A stretch of DNA of 8,874 bases from DASPUH01 sp035622975. Lineage in GTDB: Bacteria > Chloroflexota > Limnocylindria > Limnocylindrales > CSP1-4. Below the pieces are notes generated by a model. The model saw only the letters and a list, made by a program, of their open reading frames with translations, did not search any database and had not been told where the DNA came from. The translations under genes and the position numbers were made by a program. The DNA lies in the NCBI GenBank assembly GCA_035622975.1, contig DASPUH010000110.1:1-8874 (forward strand), read 5' to 3'. This document shows positions 6,581-8,874 of the stretch, piece after piece (within the stretch, counting starts at the first letter, position 1; the number at the start of each line of letters is the position of its first letter).

Positions 6581-6608
6581 TTGCTATTCGCCTATAACAT
6601 GTTATGCT
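6581..6608 (+). promoter_or_regulatory. Promoter of DCC-epimerase unit
   Basis: TTGCTA (6581-6586) matches TTGACA at four positions. After 16 bp comes TATGCT (6603-6608), a four-of-six -10 match with T1, A2 and T6. The ATG of the DCC gene is at 6617, 8 nt beyond the -10, so the transcript would have almost no leader. An alternative -10, TATAAC (6593-6598), is a better hexamer but has no good -35 at the right distance. This is an AT-rich patch in otherwise GC-rich DNA, directly after the preceding gene ends. Confidence 0.55.
6594..6605. promoter_or_regulatory. Perfect 12-bp palindrome, candidate operator
   Basis: ATAACATGTTAT is a perfect inverted repeat with no spacer. It lies between the -35 and -10 elements and overlaps the first bases of the proposed -10 (6603-6608), so a bound dimer would block the promoter. 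Palindromes of this AT-rich kind are typical of MarR-, TetR- or GntR-like repressors. No regulator gene is adjacent, so the protein is unknown. The repeat is too short and too close to the start to be a terminator. Confidence 0.5.
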
Positions 6609-6616
6609 GAAGTAGC

Positions 6617-7066
6617 ATGATCAAACCGGCCCCTGACGCCCCGACACCACCACCCTTGCTGATCGTCCTGTATGACGCCGACTGCGGCTTCTGCAGGGCC
6701 ATGGCCAGCTGGCTCCGACATCGCGACCGTACGGGCAGGCTGGCCCTGTCGCCGCTCCAGGATGCGGCCACTGCGACCGGGCCCTGGCGCGCCGCCCTGG
6801 CGTGCCACGACCTGCGGTCGACGTTGCATGTCGTGGATCTGGCCTCGGGCTACGTGGCCGAAGGCGGCCCGGCGATGCTGGCGGTCTTCCGAATGCTGCC
6901 GCGCTGGGGCGTCGCGGCCCGGCTGGTCGGCGTTCGGCCGCTTGCCCCACTCGTCGACCTCGTGTACGGCCTGGTGGCTGGTCACCGGGATTCCCTGGCC
7001 CGCTTCGTCGGCGTCGGGGGCCCGGCCTGCCAGCTGCCGCCGACCGGACCCGGGTCTGCGCCATGA
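6617..7066 (+). CDS. DCC-family (DUF393) thiol-disulfide oxidoreductase-like protein
   Basis: A 149-residue protein of the DCC family, named for the DxxCxxC site near the N-terminus. Here the site is VLYDADCGFC (17-26), with D20, C23 and C26. The fold is thioredoxin-like and members are assumed to handle thiol-disulfide exchange, though substrates are generally unknown. GGPAMLAVFRMLPRW (83-97) is the usual second conserved block (G-A, then the R-LP-W region), followed by a hydrophobic segment ending LVDLVYGLVAGHR (112-124), typical of the family. There is no signal peptide, so it is probably cytoplasmic. ATG 6617 has no SD at a proper distance and may be leaderless. Its TGA overlaps the epimerase ATG by 4 bp (ATGA), so the two are translationally coupled. 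The more common DGDC signature is DADC here, a mild change. Confidence 0.85.
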   Translation: MIKPAPDAPTPPPLLIVLYDADCGFCRAMASWLRHRDRTGRLALSPLQDAATATGPWRAALACHDLRSTLHVVDLASGYVAEGGPAMLAVFRMLPRWGVAARLVGVRPLAPLVDLVYGLVAGHRDSLARFVGVGGPACQLPPTGPGSAP

Positions 7067-7983
7067 GGATCGTCATCGCCGGGGGCTCCGGGCTCATCGG
7101 CCGCGCGCTGGCGATGAGCTTCCTTGCGGATGGCGCCGCCGTCGCCGTGCTGACTCGCGACCCGACGGCCGCAGGCCGGCACCTCCCGCCCGGCGCCCGG
7201 GCCCTCGCCTGGGACGTGCGTCACCCCGGGGGCGACTGGGTCGGCGAACTGGCCGGGGCCGACGCGGTCATCAACGTCGCCGGCGCCACGATCGGACGCT
7301 GGCCGTGGACGGCGTCGCGACGCCGCCTCCTGGTCAGCAGCCGGGTCGACGCGACCGAGGCGCTCGTGGGGGCGATGGGGGCCCTGCCACTCGCCGACCG
7401 TCCGGCCGTGCTGCTGAATGCCAGCGGCACCGACGGTTACGAGGGCCTGGACCGCGAACCGGCGACCGAAGCGACGCCATTCTCCGCCACGTTCCTGGCG
7501 CGCCTCTGCACGGCCTGGGAAGCAGCCGCGGCGCCCGCCGGGGCCCTGGGGGTACGGGTGGTCTGCCTCCGTCAGGGTGTCGTCGTCGCACGCGGAGCGC
7601 CCGCCCTGCGGCTGCTCGCCCTGCCCACCCGTCTCTTCGCCGGCGGCCCGATCGGTGGCGGGCGGCAGTGGTTCAGCTGGGTCGACCTGGTCGACCTGGT
7701 CGGCCTCTACCGCCTGGCCCTCGCCGACGGGTCGATGCACGGGCCCCTCAACGCGACAGCTCCGGAACCGGTCCAGCAGGCGGAGCTGGCGCGGGCCATG
7801 GGCCGCGTCCTCCATCGGCCGGCATACCTCCCCATGCCCGGGTTGCCGGTGCGCCTCATCCTGGGCGGCATGTCCACCCTGGTGCTGGGCAGCCGCCGTG
7901 TCATCCCCGCGCGCGCACTGGCCACCGGCTACGCGTTCGAGCGACCCGACCTGGACGACACGCTCAGGAACGCCCTGGCGTAG
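7063..7983 (+). CDS. TIGR01777-type NAD(P)-dependent epimerase/dehydratase
   Basis: A 306-residue atypical short-chain dehydrogenase of the YfcH/SulA-like TIGR01777 group; the substrate is unknown for most members. The Rossmann nucleotide loop GGSGLIG is at 7-13. VINVAGATIGRWPWT (69-83) with SRVDAT (93-98) is the family block around VINLAG. RQWFSWVDLVDLVGLY (201-216) is the conserved W-S-W-H/V-D region. The C-terminal DUF1731 part runs from about 255 (LPMPGLPVRLILGGMSTLVL) through RVIPARALATGYAFERPDL (279-297). The segment usually reading SAVGYYG is NASGTDGYEG (119-128), so the catalytic Tyr region departs from the norm. The start ATG overlaps the DCC stop, and its 3' end overlaps the convergent HhH-GPD gene by 20 bp. 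Confidence 0.9.
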   Translation: MRIVIAGGSGLIGRALAMSFLADGAAVAVLTRDPTAAGRHLPPGARALAWDVRHPGGDWVGELAGADAVINVAGATIGRWPWTASRRRLLVSSRVDATEALVGAMGALPLADRPAVLLNASGTDGYEGLDREPATEATPFSATFLARLCTAWEAAAAPAGALGVRVVCLRQGVVVARGAPALRLLALPTRLFAGGPIGGGRQWFSWVDLVDLVGLYRLALADGSMHGPLNATAPEPVQQAELARAMGRVLHRPAYLPMPGLPVRLILGGMSTLVLGSRRVIPARALATGYAFERPDLDDTLRNALA

Positions 7984-8554
7984 CCCCCGCGCGCACGGCC
8001 GCCTTGTAGGCCCGCTTGCCGGCCTGGTACGTGGCCAGCGCCTCGGCCGAGTCGACATCGCCGAGCGTCGGATGGTGCGGCAGCACCGCGTCCAGGCCCG
8101 GCAGCTGCACGCCGAACCGCTTGGCCAGGACGGCCACGATGGTGGCGGCCTTCATGTCCCCGACGCCCGGCAGGGCCAGGAGGCGCCGCTTCAGGTCGGC
8201 CCCGTCGCGGGCCTCCATCCAGATGCGGCCGGCATCGCCGCCGTAGTCGCGCACGAGCGCGGCACAGAGCGCCTGCACGCGGCCGGCCATCGCGCCGGGG
8301 AAGCGGTGGAGGGCCGGGCGCTCCTGGAAGAGGGCTGCCAGACGCTCGGGCTCGGACGCGGCGATGGCCGCCGCGTCCAGGTGTCCGCCCATGCGGCGCT
8401 GCAGCTCCAGGGGGCCGCTGAACGCCTTCTGCACGGTCACCTGCTGGTCGAGCACGAAACCGATCAGCAGCGCGAGGGGATCTGCCGCCAGGAACCGATC
8501 GGCGGCCTCGTCACCGGCGTACCAGAGCCGATCAGGAGCGTGCATGGCGACCAC
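7964..8554 (-). CDS. HhH-GPD family DNA repair-like protein
   Basis: A 196-residue protein of the HhH-GPD base-excision-repair fold, resembling the group annotated as uncharacterised HhH-GPD protein (TIGR03252). ADPLALLIGFVLDQQVTVQKAFSGP (24-48, read in parts) is the family's conserved start. The helix-hairpin-helix is LPGVGDMKA (128-136). A catalytic-type Asp would be expected roughly 20 residues after the hairpin; D155 in GLDAVLP is the only candidate and is slightly far, so glycosylase activity is uncertain. The C-terminus is short and basic. GTG at 8554 is preceded by a -10-like TACCAT (8566-8561), which suggests a leaderless start there; ATG at 8545 is the alternative, and neither has an SD. 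The gene lies 115 bp downstream of the CWB2 gene on the same strand and overlaps the epimerase gene tail to tail. Confidence 0.87.
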   Translation of the reverse strand: MVAMHAPDRLWYAGDEAADRFLAADPLALLIGFVLDQQVTVQKAFSGPLELQRRMGGHLDAAAIAASEPERLAALFQERPALHRFPGAMAGRVQALCAALVRDYGGDAGRIWMEARDGADLKRRLLALPGVGDMKAATIVAVLAKRFGVQLPGLDAVLPHHPTLGDVDSAEALATYQAGKRAYKAAVRAGATPGRS

Positions 8555-8560
8555 GTCGCG

Positions 8561-8566
8561 ATGGTA
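8561..8566 (-). promoter_or_regulatory. Possible leaderless -10 element before HhH-GPD gene
   Basis: On the minus strand TACCAT (8566 down to 8561) has the T1, A2 and T6 of a -10 box and lies 6 nt before the GTG at 8554. No SD precedes either candidate start. I could not identify a good -35 element. Weak alone; listed because two other genes in the window show the same arrangement. Confidence 0.3.
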
Positions 8567-8669
8567 CCGGAAGCGGCTGCGGTGCCTCGCTTTCCGGGGC
8601 GCCGCACCGGGGCCGACGATCCTCCTTCCCGGTCGAGACGCGGGGCGTCCGGGCGATGCAGACTGGAGC

Positions 8670-8873
8670 TCAGGGGCCGGTCGGATAGGCCGACACGGCG
8701 TCGAAGACCTGGTCGGACACGACCCCGGTGCCCCCCAGGACGTAGATGTGCTGCGGCGTCAGGCGCTCGATCTCGGCCAGGGTGGCCGGGTCGAGCGGCA
8801 CGTTCGGACCGACCAGGAGCACGGGTCCCGGCAGCGTGCCCGCGGCCGCGGCCCCGCCGAGCGCGTCGGGGAA
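8670..8873 (-). CDS. Cell wall-binding repeat 2 protein, C-terminal fragment
   Basis: Only the last 67 residues lie in the window; the gene continues past the right edge. They read FPDALGGAAAAGTLPGPVLL, then VGPNVPLDPATLAEIERLTP, then QHIYVLGGTGVVSDQVFDAV and SAYPTGP before TGA at 8672-8670. This is a clear cell wall-binding repeat 2 module (PF04122): the FxDAL start, GPxLLV, the LxxxxPxxIYVLGGxGVVS block and a closing helix. Such modules normally come in sets of three at one end of a secreted protein and anchor it to anionic polymers of the wall, as in clostridial CWP proteins. The protein ends seven residues after this module, so the repeats form its C-terminus. The rest of the protein, including any catalytic domain and signal peptide, is unseen. 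Confidence 0.88.
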   Translation of the reverse strand, partial: FPDALGGAAAAGTLPGPVLLVGPNVPLDPATLAEIERLTPQHIYVLGGTGVVSDQVFDAVSAYPTGP

Positions 8874-8874
8874 G

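Noticed and set aside
8555..8669. Terminator between the CWB2 and HhH-GPD genes
   Set aside because: CGGTGC/GCACCG (8580-8585 with 8604-8609) can pair, but the loop is 18 nt, the inner pairing is irregular and no T-run follows on either strand.

Overview
This window is a stretch of very GC-rich bacterial chromosome. Codon third positions are almost all G or C, and several genes start at GTG, lack a Shine-Dalgarno (SD) sequence or overlap by 4 bp. The gene set is a long B12-dependent ribonucleotide reductase, a PAC2-family protein, a HhH-GPD repair protein and a cell wall-binding repeat 2 protein. It fits a high-GC, Gram-positive-like lineage such as Actinomycetota or Chloroflexota (for example Limnocylindria-type genomes). 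The sequence alone does not decide between these. No mobile element, CRISPR array, tRNA or rRNA was found.

Layout. Positions 1-1010 hold no convincing gene. They carry three unrelated short tandem repeats (21, 17 and 11 bp units), then a compact control region for nrdJ: two NrdR-box-like palindromes 32 bp apart, a sigma70-type promoter (TTGACA, 17 bp, TAGATT), and a leader of about 185 nt that can fold into several hairpins and ends in a good SD. Next comes nrdJ (1011-4022, 1003 aa), complete, with all expected catalytic cysteines, a TSCPD domain, a low-complexity linker and the cysteine-rich tail. After 97 bp follows a family 1 (UGT/MGT-like) glycosyltransferase (4120-5355). Then come a PAC2-family protein (5409-6263, GTG start) and a coupled 100-aa unknown (6260-6562). 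An AT-rich island at 6580-6616, with a promoter and a perfect 12-bp palindrome, precedes a two-gene unit: a DCC-family thiol-disulfide protein (6617-7066) overlapping by 4 bp a TIGR01777-type NAD(P)-dependent epimerase (7063-7983). On the minus strand, a HhH-GPD protein (8554-7964) overlaps the end of the epimerase gene tail to tail by 20 bp. The right edge cuts through a minus-strand gene whose last 67 residues are a cell wall-binding repeat 2 module (8873-8670).

How the parts relate. The nrdJ region is a self-contained dNTP-supply unit with its own regulator sites. The glycosyltransferase and the PAC2 pair have no evident link to it. The DCC and epimerase genes are translationally coupled and share the palindrome-bearing promoter. 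The HhH-GPD gene and the CWB2 gene lie in the same direction, 115 bp apart.

The gene content is mostly ordinary. The parts most worth a second look are non-coding: the NrdR-box pair with its upstream 11-bp repeats, the possibly switch-like nrdJ leader, the palindromic operator at 6594-6605, and -10-like hexamers 6-8 nt before three start codons, which suggest leaderless transcription.
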